A stretch of DNA of 64,000 nucleotides from Isoetes taiwanensis (taxonomy: Eukaryota; Streptophyta; Lycopodiopsida; Isoetales; Isoetaceae): assembly GCA_021234155.1 (NCBI GenBank), contig JAJEKV010000001.1, forward strand, positions 32,564,177 through 32,628,176, written 5' to 3'. The notes beneath the pieces were generated by a model. The model saw only the letters and a program-made list of their open reading frames with translations. It was not told where the DNA came from and made no database searches. Positions 9,321 through 22,400 of this stretch are shown in pieces (within the stretch, counting starts at the first letter, position 1; every line of letters starts with the position of its first letter). A program made the position numbers and the translations under genes.

Positions 9321-12300
9321 ATTTCTCACGAAGCTACTGCTGGGGAACCCTGTGACCAAGAACCTCGAACAGAGAAGAATGATGCTGATTACATGGATGT
9401 GGAAGGGATTAATACAAATAAGAATGAGCAACCACCTGAAGCAAATGCAGAAAATATTAAAAGCCCAGATAGTGCTAATGAGGAAAGAAGAATAGTAGCT
9501 TCCAGATTAACATGGAAGGACGAGAAAGTGATTTTGCATCATCAGTGCAATAGAGGAATTGTTGGTGAAGGTGTGCTTATACTATGGGATCCTATGCACT
9601 GCTATAATGGACAGGCTATTGGTGATGACTTTGTGGGAGTCTCCATTTCTAAAATACAGCTTCATAACTTCAGTGTTGAGCTGAAGGACAAACACTGCTA
9701 TGCTTGCAATAATATCAACAGTGGTTTAGAGTTGCCAGCCTTGTTGCTCTGGCCAGTGGACTCCATTGAGATGATAGGAAAAGGGATGCTTCAAAGAATT
9801 GAGCGTGTTAGAGAAAATAATGTGGTGGTGGATGAAAATGACATTCCTTCCATACCTCCCTTGGATATATCCATACCAGAAAGAAGGGCCTACAATTTCT
9901 TGAAGAGGAAGAAGAGGAAGGAAAAGGTGCGGACTGTGAAAGATACTAACAACTGCAGTGAAGAGACCATGCAAGCCGTCAGAGGGGGGGATTGTGGCTG
10001 CCCCAACAACTGCTTTGGTAGATTCACAGTGAAAAAGCTTGTGAAAGCACGATCAATCTACAAGGAGAAAACTCATGATGCTAGAAAAACTTATATTTAC
10101 AATATAATAGAGCATGCATTTGGGCCGTCACCTGATGTCAGGAACATGGGATTTCCTATTGGTGGGAAATGGATATCCAGCAGTGCAGTGACAACCATAC
10201 TAGGTATTTCAGCCACTACATGGTGGAGATTAAGGCAGAACCAAAAGAGGGGGGCTCAAATAGGTTGGCATGGTAATCGGGGAAAGGTGAGGACAACTCC
10301 CAGGGTGCTTGCAGCTCAGAGTTTATTCGAGAAGTTTGTTAACTATCATGCTGAGAGTATGCCTCACAAAAGTGCAGTTGATGAAGAGGGATGCAGGAAA
10401 GTAGTTCGAATGTTGCCTGCGTATTCACACAAAAAGTGATTTTACAAATGATCAACAACCTTCTAGAGGAAATGGGTGTGGACAAGATTTCACAATCAGC
10501 CTTCAGCAAGCTCTGGAGTAAGCATTTTTCAAATGTCAAAAGAATACAATATAACAACTTCTCAAAGTGCAATATATGCGTGGATTTGTTAGATAAGCTC
10601 GAGAAGTCGAAGCTTGAGGTGGAACGATCAGCGGTTCGAAAGGAAATGAGAATTCACACGATGGAGCAAATGTCATGTCGATCAACATACTGGATGTGGA
10701 GATGTTTGTCTACAATGGAACCAGAGAATTTTCTATGCGTCATTCATGACAAGATGGATCAGCAAAAAACCTGTTTGCCTCAGTTTAGGGCTATACCAAA
10801 GTCTGTTGCAAGGTCTTTTCCATTGCAAATATCACTAGCTGGATTCATAACTCATGGGCAGGGAGCAGTGCATCACGGTCATTTTAAATTAGAATTATGG
10901 AATGATGGTCCAAACTTCCATGTTGGCAGCATTGCAAAAGCATTGCGCGATTTGGAACATGGTTTTAATGGAGATATTCATTCTTGTAAGCCATTGCAAC
11001 ATCTCTTCAAGGCATTGCATGACACTGGTCCCATGAAACTAGAGGATTTGACCATAGGAAGGATGAATGGACCAGCACCTTCAATTCATGTGAACCCAAT
11101 ACCGGGGCGCTGACTACCCAAGAAGCTGCTCTTGCAACTTGACAATTGTGCTGGCCAGAATAAAAATACATACTTGTTTGCATACTTGTCGTATCTTACA
11201 TGGGTTCGAGTGTTTGAAATGGTCTATATTGGTTACTTGATGCCTGGCCACACTCACGAAGACATTGATGCAATGTTTGGGCATTATAGGATCAAATTGC
11301 AGAAAAGTGACGTCACCACCTATCCGAGGCTTTTGGAGCTATTTAAGCAGTGTTCTTCACCTCCTCCTATTGGTTCATTGATAGAAGAAGTCCCCGAGTG
11401 GAAAGAGTTCATAGAGGGTTATGCTCGTGAAGACCTTATTGGGCATAATGCTCCATTGCAATTTAGGTTTTGGGTGAAGAATGGAAAGCCAATAATGCAA
11501 TACAAGATGAGGGCTGGAGATTCTGTGTGGAAACCGGAAGATAAGGATATATTGATTTGGAAAGAGGATGTGGCAGGTGAACCAATGGTGCCGACGGGAG
11601 AGCCTAAAGCTATGAAACAATTAGGAGTAGTGAAGGACTGTGAACGGACTATGGCAGGGATAATGGATTATATAAAGTACTGGGAGAAATCCTTAGCAGA
11701 TAAACACATAGCACCAGAGAGAAGAGCGTGCAATGAAGCACTTGTAAATTATTGGAATGAAGTTCATATATTTTTAGGGAGTTTGGACACAAGTAGTAGC
11801 GTCCTTCGAGAGGGTTGGCTACCTCAAAGTCGATGGAGGCTCGACCATGGTCAATTCCAACCTGATCAGCAGCCGATCCACTTGATGACAGAGGAATCTG
11901 AAGAGGAGGTGGAAGAGGATGAAGAGCACTATGTTGGACCTAGAAAAGAGCGTCCCAAGTATTATGGACTTGCTCCATATGATCCTAAGATGGATTTGAA
12001 GGATGGCCAATATTTGATTGTCAGGCCATCAGATGAAGATACTTATCCTATTTGGTTAGGGTATACCATCTCGAGTGTTTGTAGGGAAGCTAATAATCCT
12101 AACAGAAACAAGGTGCGTGTGGAGTGGTGGCGTCCAGTAAGTGGAAAAGGAGTCATTACTGAAAAAGAGCGCTACAAAAAGATTGTTTTAATAAGCAATG
12201 GAAGTATGATGCAAGTGATCCGGCCCAATGGGTGGAAATAAAATCCGTGTTGATGTCATGGAACCCCAGAAAGGGCAAGGTGGATCTGAGAAAGGGGTGC

Positions 12301-12372
12301 ATGAAGATTCCAATCTTTGTGAAGGATAAAGTTCTGAAGTCACTAGAGAAGATAGCCGAACAAGCAAAATAA
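9321..12372 (+). pseudogene. DDE-type (DUF7869-like) transposase, lightly damaged
   Basis: The first visible exon begins at 9321 after the acceptor ttttcag. The N-terminal region (about 9490-9780) resembles the domain of the 6346-8009 gene. A cysteine cluster (C-G-C-P-N-N-C-F-G-R-F) follows at about 9990-10025. The RNase H-fold core has V-I-H-D-K-M-D near 10740, L-Q-L-D-N-C-A-G-Q-N-K-N near 11130-11165 and G-H-T-H-E-D-I-D-A-M-F-G near 11247-11282. These are the three acidic sites expected of this family. The C-terminal part (about 11960-12150) has a Y-P-I-W-L-G ... V-E-W-W-R-P segment like the BAH or chromo-type tails of relatives. Damage: a frameshift near 10430 at an A-run, an in-frame TGA at 11111-11113, and a frameshift near 12200, after which coding continues to TAA at 12370-12372. 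I found no terminal inverted repeats. The DUF7869 assignment is from memory. Confidence 0.72.
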
Positions 12373-12719
12373 AGTACGAGAGTTCATGAGTATCTTATGA
12401 TGTGAATCTTACTTTCATTGTATAAATCCTACTTTTAGTGCATTTTCATTGTCTTCGTGCTTTCATTGTAATCTTACTTTCAGTATATGAGTATCTTACT
12501 CTACTTGAATGTGAAATACTGGCTTGTGATTATCTACTTGAGTTACGTCTACTTGAATGTGGAATATTGGCTTGTGATAAGTGTTAACTTGTAATTTGAG
12601 ACCTGTTAGAATTAAGGCTGATAATAAAAAGTATTTACATGCAATTCCACATTGTTGAAATTGGGGTTGTCACTATTTATAAATTTCAAAATGATGGAAT
12701 AATTTCAAAATAATGAAAT
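12373..12719. other. Non-coding stretch after the transposase
   Basis: This is A/T-rich sequence with repeated 'tcttactttca' and 'tctacttgaatgtg' words and no reading frame of interest. It may include the transposon's 3' untranslated region. Confidence 0.3.
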
Positions 12720-15700
12720 CGTGGTTAACTAACAAATGCCAATGGGAATGATTATATCAGAATTAAGTCTGATATTGAGGTTGAGGAGCTTAAAATTGCT
12801 TAAAGCTGGGAGTTGAAATCCAAGTTCACAGAACTGCAAGAAAGTGAAAGAGCCAATTCTAAATATTTTTTTATTAAGTCCACTCAAGCAAAAAAGAATC
12901 GCATATATGAGATTGAGGTGAATGATAGTAAAACGAATGATGATTACGTTCTTAAGGATGCCGCCACAACCACTTTATCAAAATTATGCAACTTTGCTGC
13001 TAATGATGATTTCATTACCATTGATAATAGAGTCATCTGGGAGCAAAATGTGGAACTGACCTCGACTTTGACTTTGGATGAACTCCAAATATAATCAACA
13101 ATATGAAGAATAAAAATCTCATAGGCCGGATCGCAAGGAGACTATATCCTTAAATACTAGAGTCATCACATGATGTACCAGAAAAGTTGCATTTGCACCG
13201 TTTGCTTTAAAATTCATATAAAATCAAAGGTTCAATTATCAGTCAAACCCTTCTTACATGTTAATATATGGCAGTCGTGTTGCACCTAAAAATCTATTGG
13301 TCCCTGTTTATGAGACTTACGCTTAGGTAAACCAAGGGGGTCAAGTCTATTTTGCTTTATGTTTAGAAAAAGTAAAACTGTCTCAGTAAGAAGGTTTTTA
13401 TGATTTTTTTCATTATTTTTATATTTTTCTTCGCGAGTTAGAGAGTAAGACACAAAAAATTGCACCTCAATCCGAGCTCTGAGAAGGGAGACAGGGTTGC
13501 TTGACCATGACAGGGTCAAAATGATTGCTTGTCTTCTGTGAACCAATATTGGTTTCCAGAAAGCTGTTCCCAAATCAAATCTCTAACTTTTGTAGAAAAA
13601 TGAATTTTGACCTAAAATTTTGAATATAAGTAGTAGACAACTTGCTTTATCTAAGAAAAATATCCATTAGCCTTGATGATAAAGTTTTGTTTTTCTTTTA
13701 TTTTTTCATTTACAAGTGACTGATAAATTATGTCTATATAGGAGTGAAATGATTTAAAGTCATCCTTCAAAAAATCATATTATGAAAGGTTACTATGATA
13801 TGGAATCACTTCAAAAACAAACACTTACAAAAAACATAAGAAATCAAGAAATGTTTGTATACCTGAGACCATTACTGGTCCATCTTCTTTTTAAACTTGT
13901 TATAGTAAAGAAGAAACAATTCACAACCTCAAACATTCTTTTTGAGCTAAATATGGTTTAACAACTTCATATAATGTTATCTAAAAGCAGCGAAACATGA
14001 AAACATGCAAATCAACATGTTTTATCATAAAACATCAACTACTTTCAATGTTAGAAACATTTAGACCCCTTTATGCTAGAAAGTTTAGAGAATGCATTTT
14101 TGGTATGACGTAAAAACTGTTGAATTATATGAGGGTTGGACAATCACCACAACATATTAGTAAAGCTATTGATCATGAAATTCTCCATGGTCATAAAGAA
14201 TTGAGTGAAGATTCAAAAAATGGTGGTATCTTGTGAATTGGAAATTTTTCTTGCTAGATACCCAGGTTTAAGTGGCAGGGGGTATGCTGGACCAATTCTG
14301 GTGGATGAACCTAGGGTAGTTCCAGTAACAACTCTAGGGTTAATATTGCTAATGAGTTCATGATTAGGAAATATTTGGACATCAGAAAGAACAACTACTT
14401 CATTACTTTTGATTCTCAAAGTGAAAGCCAATTACCTTCTCTGATTTTAGTCATATTCTGACTAATGTTATTTATAGGATTATTTCCGTTGCTATCACTC
14501 AAAAACTGAAAGTGATCTTAAATGATATCATCAGTCCTACTTAATAGGCTTATCTCAAAGGTAGAAGTATTCTATATTGTTACAACAACAGCAATGGGGC
14601 TAAGATGGACCAAAGATTCCAAAAAAATAGTGGCTCTTCTCAAACTCGACATTACAAAAGCCTTTGACACTGTTAATTAAAACTTTTTGGGACTGTGTTG
14701 GAGAAAGCTTGATTTTAGTGACAATTCTATCAGAGTTTTTGTAGCTATTTTCCATAACTCCTCTTCCTCAATTCTGATCAATGCTGAATGCAGTCCAAGT
14801 TCTAGCATTAAAAGAGGAGCTATGCAAGGAGGCCCCTTGCTCCTTTCCTTTTTTTAATTGTAATGGACGCTCTCCATGATAAATTCCAGAAAGCAAAGGA
14901 GCAGAACTTAATCCAAGGTTTGTATCTTCTTATTAATGATTGGACTAGCCAGATTTTAAATGGACATTTTGCAAATGATACTTTCCTCTTGATCTCAATG
15001 AACCAAGACTCTATTGACAATACCAATACCATTCTAGCTAGGTTTCGTCTATGTTCTAGTTAAAGGTCAACCCTATAAAATCTAAGCTAATTGCTCATGA
15101 TTAGATCTTGGTTGCAACACCAATCCTCCCAATACCCCTTCCAAACTGCTAGGCATCCCTTTTGCAATCAGAACCAATGGAAATGACCTTTGGTCTGGCA
15201 TTGTCGACGAATTCATCATCAAGGTAGTCAATCTCAACTCCAAATAGCTTTTCAAAGCTGGCAGATTCATCCTTACTAATTCTGTCATCGCATCCACATG
15301 TCTACCAATCTTTTTCCATTCTTGCTCCTCGAAAGATTTATAGCAGGCTTCAGACTATCCTTTGCCTTGCTTGTGGGAATAATAAGAAATGTTGGACTCT
15401 AAGATGCAAAACTTATGGTTGGAATGTTAATTTCTATTTTCCAGCTGACTTCTTCAACATCAAAATCCCATCAAATATGCCTCCTATAATCGAAAGTGGA
15501 TTAAAGCTTGGCTTAAAGTAAGAGGTTTGTATAAAAGAACAAAGGTATCTCTATATCCCAAACCATATTCTGGAATCCTTTTGGCGAAAACAACAACTAT
15601 CGCTTGGTTAGGAATTTTTCAAGACCAAGCCAAAAGCTGGCAGTTTAAGGGGATTAATCTTATTGCTGATCTCTTTCAGGAAGGAAACTTAATCCCTTTT

Positions 15701-16605
15701 GATCAGTATGTTCTCAGAAATGAAGGTGATACAATTACAGATTATATTATGCAGACCCACTGGAATCACAACATCATCACTTGGCACTTCAAAGGTTTTT
15801 TCAAATTTAAAGAATAGAATAGAATAGAATAGAACACCTATAAATTTCTGACACCTATAAATTAAAGGACACCTATAAATTTCTGACAAGTGATCGAGAG
15901 ATAATCATGCGCTTCAAATGGGGAATTTCAAAGGAGAAGTGTAGAAGGTTTAGAAGGAACCTTCTACACCTCTGGAACTACTTCAGCAGGAAATCAAAGC
16001 CTTATTTGGTAGTTATGGCGTAAAAAGTCTAGCTACTAACAACAAAAGATTCAGGCTTAATTTTTCTAGAACTAACATTTGCCCAAGGTGCTTGCCATTT
16101 GTAGAGACAGAAAATTACCTATTTAGGAGTTGTCTTTGGTCAGAATGGACTATTGAGCTATGCTCCACCTCCTTTAATCTCCATCTTCCCATAACAATGA
16201 CCAAGACTTTTTATTCTTGATCAGTCAAGGCATTGGAGTTTCTATAATCTTCTATGGAGAATATGCAAGGCCAAAAATGATTTGATATTTAATAATAATA
16301 TTATATGGACATAAGCCATTGTTTCCCAGCTGAATGATTATGTTCTATTTGTTGGTTGCAGAAATATGTTCATTCTTAGTCGAAGAATCGTGTGGCCAAA
16401 CAAGACGTTCGATGAAATGGAGAGATGCGCTGGAGATTTTTTGACGGGCACAGACTCTCATCACTTTGGTGAGGATTGTAACTATACCTATTCATGCAGT
16501 CTTAATACTGACTCAAAACAAGAAATGGTTTGTCGGGCAAAGGATGCCTCCAATAGATATAATATCGCAAAATCACTCCGTGGTCTTGTCTGTATTGTGA
16601 AATGA
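12720..16605 (+). pseudogene. L1-like LINE ORF2, decayed
   Basis: Pieces of a plant L1-type reverse transcriptase are visible in order, in shifting frames. Near 12830-12960 there is an N-S-K-Y-F-F-I-K-S ... N-R-I-Y-E-I segment, typical just before the RT. Near 14485-14570 comes an L-K-V-I-L-N-D-I-I-S-P ... Y-L-K-G-R-S-I stretch. Near 14630-14680 is L-K-L-D-I-T-K-A-F-D, equivalent to motif A. Near 14800-14840 comes R-G-A-M-Q-G-G-P-L. F-A-N-D-T near 14970 stands for the F-A-D-D catalytic box, with one Asp changed to Asn. A zinc-ribbon-like C-P-R-C-L ... E-N-Y-L-F follows near 16080-16130, and W-R-I-C-K-A-K-N-D-L near 16258-16290. Many stops and frameshifts are present, and 13100-14450 has little recognisable. 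The gypsy element begins 62 bases after the last open frame. Confidence 0.7.
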
Positions 16606-16661
16606 CAAGGATCACTAGAGGTCCAGATCCCTTGGAGCTGCAAAACATGGACGAATTTGAA

Positions 16662-16666
16662 GAGAT
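16662..16666. repeat. Target-site duplication GAGAT, left copy
   Basis: The five bases gagat precede the TG that starts the left LTR and are repeated exactly at 26647-26651 after the right LTR. Confidence 0.9.
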
Positions 16667-18641
16667 TGTTGACCCTCAACCTGGCTAGAGAGTCAAACAC
16701 AATAAGCCAACTTGAATTTATGCTCAAGTTGGGGTTAGAACCTCCAGATCACTTAAGGTGATCAATCTACACAAGAATTTTTTAGAGCAAAACCTTAAAT
16801 ATCAACTACTCATACCTTTCCCAATTCAAGAATAAGGAGCCTTCACTCAAATCGATGTAGCTATCATAGATGAATTGATTTTCAAGGTCAAATGATTGTG
16901 ACTCGTGTAGAAAAGTTATAGGCATGCATTGAAAGAGATCTTGACCAAGTCTGAGTTCTAATCTACAAGATATTCGATCTCAAAGTTGAGTCAATTTTTG
17001 GTCAATACCAGTCAAAGACACAGACAGATCTCAGAATTTTGTAACTTGAGTTGCAGAGAGGATTTTTGAGAAATTCCAAAATTGACATGGAGTGTAGGTT
17101 CCAAAAGTGTGGGGCATGCAATCAAATCTTCTTTTAAATCACTAGAACTATTTTTTTGGCACTGTTTTGTGGATAACAGTCTAAAATCGTATCAGACAGA
17201 ATGCAAAAAATGATAACTTGAGCTTGGAATGGTCTTTTCTCGAACTTTTTGTGCACACAGGTGCAAATATGATTGGAAATAAGGGGCAACTGGTCATATG
17301 CAAGAAAAGGTTGTGGAATATCTTACTGTAAAAATGTTTTCATGGCTGGAATGCTAAAAGAATATGACAGTCTAATTTTTAAGCACTTGGCAGGCAATTT
17401 CCATTGATGTGTAAGTAATACAAGATAGATATAGGTCATAAGATCATAAATCAATCATCAGAAGATCTCAAAAGGTCATGTAATAATATCATAGTAGGAT
17501 AATCAGTCCAATTTTCTCAAATCGAACTGTGGAATGCTCAGAACTTCATGAACGTCTTCAGATCATGCTCATACTTCATGAACGTCTTCAGATCATAGTA
17601 TGAATGCTCATACTTCATGAACGTCTTCAGATCATGCTCAGCATGTATCAATGTTGAGGTTTGATGCGTCTGGGCCTTCAAAAAACTTCTGTCATTGTTT
17701 CCCCGGTATATAGGTTTAGATTTGATGATTCCGGCATGTTAGGACTTAATTTTAGGCTTAATGAGATGCTTATGAGCGGGAATCCAAGAATAGGTAGTTT
17801 TTACAGCTTAAGCATCCAATTCCGGCGTGATTCGAGCAAGTTTCCAGGTTTAGGGTTGTTCAACTATATTTTTCCAGAAATCTTGCGATAGGTGGCCGTA
17901 TTTTTTGGAGTATAAACTAGGAATATGCTGTATTTCGAAATTTTGAAGAGTTGGGCTATGGTTTAAAAGGTGCCCCATAAAATAGTTGAGAAGTTTGATC
18001 ATTTGAGGCAATGGCAACCCTAATTTTTTTGGGAATATGCTAGGTCTAGATACCATGATTGGAATATTCCATGGGGTATATGGGTGACATGAATACTTTA
18101 GGCACAATGGTGAGTGAAGCAAGGGGGTATAAAAAATTACAAACAAGAATTAGACTAGGGGCATTTGCAAGGGTGTGACATGGAGAATAAAAATGAGGCA
18201 AAAGATATGAAATAGGAAGAACATCTCATGGGGGAATAAAATGTATTAGGAAAAAGGGTTTAGGCAAAGCATGATGTGATTTACAAAAGGTGAGCAAGGA
18301 AGAATATAGATATAAGAAAAGATGGCTAGGGAAAATTCAAAAGGGGGTAAGAATATGGCATAGGAATGGATAAATGGCTAAGAAATGGAACCAAATACCA
18401 TGGGATCTTCCAAACTCTAACTTCCAATCTTCAAAAAACATCTTCCAATCTTCTTAACCCAGCACCTTTTTGACTAACTTTGACCTCAAATAGAGTTCAT
18501 TCCATGAAAGTTGACCTTGAGTATTTGTGTTGACCTTTGAAGATAGATATTGTTTGACCTCCATATCAATGTTGACTACCAAGCTCCTCTTTGATTTAAT
18601 CTTCCAAAATGATTTGACCATGTTGCCCCTTGGAGGCAACA
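16667..18641 (-). repeat. LTR, 3' copy in coding sense (1,975 bp)
   Basis: It starts TGTTGACCCTCAACC at 16667 and ends GGAGGCAACA at 18641, and is nearly identical to 24712-26646. It differs by an expanded 'acttcatgaacgtcttcag' block at about 17545-17640 (three or more copies against one) and by lacking about 30 bases that the other LTR has just before its end. Open frames inside it are not genes. Confidence 0.95.
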
Positions 18642-19411
18642 TCTCGCCAAAACAAGAAAATGGCTGGTCCCCTCAGCCATAGGAGGGTCTTCAACTTTGT
18701 ACCAAAGTGTCTAAGTGAGAATTATGGTAGAGAGGGGTGTAAAGTGCAAGTGTTGATGGAATAAAGGTGAATATGGTGGTGTGAGAATGTGAGAATATGA
18801 GTGTGAAAAAAGGTGAGAATGAGTGTGAATATGACAAGGTGGTGATGGGAATGGAGTGTATAGGGGTGAGGTGAATGTGCAGGTGTTGAGATCTCGCCAA
18901 AACAAGAAAATGTATGTCTCCCTGATCCTTTAAAAATGCAACTCTGCTATGATGGTGAAGCTGAATTGCAGAGTGCTTTCTTTTGGGAATGAAAACAAGA
19001 ATAAGGAGTTTAAATGGATAGCAGGACCACTTATGACAGATGAATAAAGATGGAGAAAGGATGCACCTGTCATGGAAACACACAAACAAGTTAATCTTGA
19101 TCTTTGCAACTCTGCCATGATGGTGAAGCTGAATTTGCAGAGTGCACATTTAGGGAGATAGAATGGAGAATACATGGCTAAATGGAGGGCAGGACCACAA
19201 TGAGACAGATGAATGAGGATGGAAGAAGGGTGCTCCTGCAAGTGACACTTGACAGTTATTGGAAATCCTTGTCTTGGAGTTGTTTGATAGTTCATCCTTC
19301 ATCCTGGCTAACTGCAAACATGAACTCAATGAAAACATAAATTCTAAAATCAAGACAAAGTGAAATCTAACCTATCTAATATTTAACTTTTAATTCTAAC
19401 TTTTCTAAGTT
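18642..19411 (-). repeat. Non-coding tail between integrase and 3' LTR, with repeats
   Basis: The motif tctcgccaaaacaagaaaat directly next to the LTR (18642-18661) recurs at about 18893-18912. A diverged repeat of about 160 bp is at 18937-19242, with 'atgatggtgaagctgaat' and 'gcaggaccac' in both units. I find no clear polypurine tract beside the LTR, which is unusual. Confidence 0.65.
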
Positions 19412-22400
19412 CTAGAGCATAAAAAGGGACAAGCATATATGCTGATCCCAGTACCTTTTCAGGTGGATATTGTTGATAGGATTTGGAAGTGGCACCCCTG
19501 AAGTTAGTTCCTTTAACCAATAAGAGTTGGTGCCTGCAGATTCCAACACCTCATAGGGACCTTTCCAAAGATTTTCAAACTTACTAGCTGAGTCTTCCCT
19601 TGATTTATTCCATTTTAGAACTAGCTCTTCTGTCTTGAAAGTCCCTTGTATTTTATGAGCAGCTTTGAAAGCAGCCAAATCCTTGGCTTTTTTAAGCAGA
19701 TTGGCATTCTCAGCTTCCATCCTATATTCTTCTAAATGCAGAAGGGTGTCCAGTCTTTCTGCAAAGCATATTCAAAAGGCAAACATAACTTGTGGGCTAA
19801 CCTTAGAGATGGAAGCTCAAGCTCTACTGGAAGCACAGCTTCAATGCCATAAACTAAGTTAAAGGGTGTATGAGTGGTTGCTGCTTTAATGGTGACTCTA
19901 TAAGCCCATAGAGCATCCACCAGTTTGGCATGCCAATCCTTTTGATTATCATCCACTGTTTTCTGCAAAATACCTTTCAAAACTTTATTAGTAGCTTCTG
20001 CGTGGCCATTACCTTGGGGATAGTAGGAGGAGCTCTTGTTATGTTTGACCTTAAGAATAGTCAACAAATTAGCAATAACTTCATTCACAAAGGGAGTACC
20101 TCTATCAAAATGCAATTGTAGAGGAATGCCAAACCGTGCACAAATATATTCATGTAAAAACTTTGCTGTTGTAATAGCATTAGCCTGTCTTAAAGGAATT
20201 GCTTCTGCCCACTTGGTAAAATAGTCTGTAGCTACAATAGGATGTTGTCCTGCAGAAGGGGGGTTAATAGGGCCAATATAATCCAGTCCCCATATTTGGA
20301 AGGGTCCTGGAGAAATGATAGGATTTAATGTAGCTGGGAGGAGGATCCTTTAGCCAAATATCTGACACTTGTGGCAAGACTTTATAGCAGTATAACAATC
20401 TTTAAATATTGTAGGCCAATAATAACCTGACCTGAGAATTTTCTTAGCAGTAGTGTCTCCAGCAAAATGGCCTCCACATACTCCTTCATGCATTTCTCTA
20501 ATGATCAGAGCAGATTCTTCTTCATTGACACACCTCAGTAATAGTCCATCCCTGTTGACTTTACGTAGAACATCATTAATCATTTTAAATTGCCTACATT
20601 TTTCTTTAAATCTCCTTTGCTGGCTCGAAGTCAGTCCTGGGGGCATCTCCTTGAATTGTAGAAAATTTTTAATAGATAACTGCCAATCCTGTTGGTTCTG
20701 TTCTTCATCTTCTGCCTGCAAATAAGCTAAGGCATCTACAAAGTCAACAACCTCTACTGCATCCTCATGATCAAAGAAAATGTAAGGTAAATAAAGACTG
20801 GGACTCTTTACCTGATGTAACTCCTTAATGGAAATATCAAAGGTTTGTAGCTTACAAGCCCACCTTTGTATTTTTGGTTTGGAAGTAGCCTTACCAAATA
20901 ACAACCCCATTGGATTTTGCTTCATATAAACTTGAACAGAACTCTTCAATAGCAGGTGACCTTGTCTGTCGATGAGGAACATAAGAGCAACATCACTCTT
21001 TTCCAATCTGGTGTATTTTTGTTCAGTTGAACTCCATTGTTTGCTGGCAAAAGCTATGGTATGCTTGTCCTGTAGAATAGCTAGACCTATAGCCTTCTTA
21101 GTGATAGTAATATAAACTTCAAATGGCATATCCAAATCAGGTTTTTTTTAAAAGAGTAGCCTCACAAATGGACTTTATAAGTAACTCAAAAGACTCTTGG
21201 CAATCTGATGACCATGTGACAGGGACATACTTGCTCTCAGATTTAGAAATCATGCCTATTCTTGTCAGTTTGGAATAGGACTTATAATGTGAGCAAAGTT
21301 AGGAATATACATCCTAAGAAAACTAGTCATGCCAATAAAACTTTTGATCTGCTTCAAATTCTTGGGGGTTACCAGTTTTTTGAGGGCTTCAACCTTTTCT
21401 TGTGCCACTTGTATACCATTGTTGGACACCTCATGCCCCAAAAGTTGCCCTTTGGATGCAAAGAAAATACATTTCTTTGGGTTAAGGTTGACTCCAGAGT
21501 GCACAAGGAGCATATTTTTGCAAGCAATTCCAAATGATTAGTAGGGTGAGATTCTAAGCAAAGGTCATCCAAGTAAACTCTGAATTCTTGAGGAGACATA
21601 GGTCTAAAAATAACATCCATAGCTCTCTGGAAAGTGGCAGGTGCATTCATTAGTCCAAAAGGCATTCTTTTCATTGCATAAGTTCCCCAAGGAGTAATAA
21701 AAGAAGTCTTTGGTTGATCTTCCTCCTTAATGCCAATTTAATTAAACCCTGAAACCACTTTTTTTTTTCTACAGGTACAATGCAAGATACCCATTCTGGA
21801 TTCATGATTTCAATGATAAGACCTGCATCTAGCATTTTATCCAACTCATCTTTAATTAGTCCTATCAATGAAGCATGAATTCTTCTCAGTTTTTGAAAAA
21901 CAGGCTTACATCCTTCTTTGATCTTAATTTCAAATTGGCATACCTCAGCTTTAATACCAGTGAGCTCGGAATAATCCAAATTCATCCTTCCTTTCTTCAA
22001 AAAACATTTGTATATTCTCCCTATTTTGATATTCAATCAAATCTCCAACAAACAGGGTTCTAGTTTTACCATTTTTTGTAATTGTAATCTCTTCAGTATC
22101 CTTTTCCTCTGATGCATTAATGGTTAGAATGGGACAGAGTGCTTTTACCTCACTAGCATCAAGATCTTCCTCTGGAATAGCTTCCTCAGTTAAATGTGAC
22201 ATGAGAGTCTCCCTATATAAGGCATCAGCTTCCACATTTTTCACTCTTGGTATGTGAGTGATCTCCCATGAAGCAAAACTTGAGAGTACTCCCATTACTT
22301 GATTTTTTAAGAGCTCCATATCTGCATTTTTCGTTTGGTAATCTCCTGAAACTTGTCTACTGATTAATTGTGAGTCACCCTACATGTGAATGTTAGCAAT

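Noticed and set aside
9321-12372. TGA at 11111-11113 as a recoded (read-through) codon
   Set aside because: The same reading frame also has two frameshifts, so ordinary decay explains the stop.
18691-19295. Minus-strand frames of 121-152 residues rich in H, S, P and T
   Set aside because: They sit in the non-coding tail of the gypsy element over tandem repeats; no env or other domain is recognisable.
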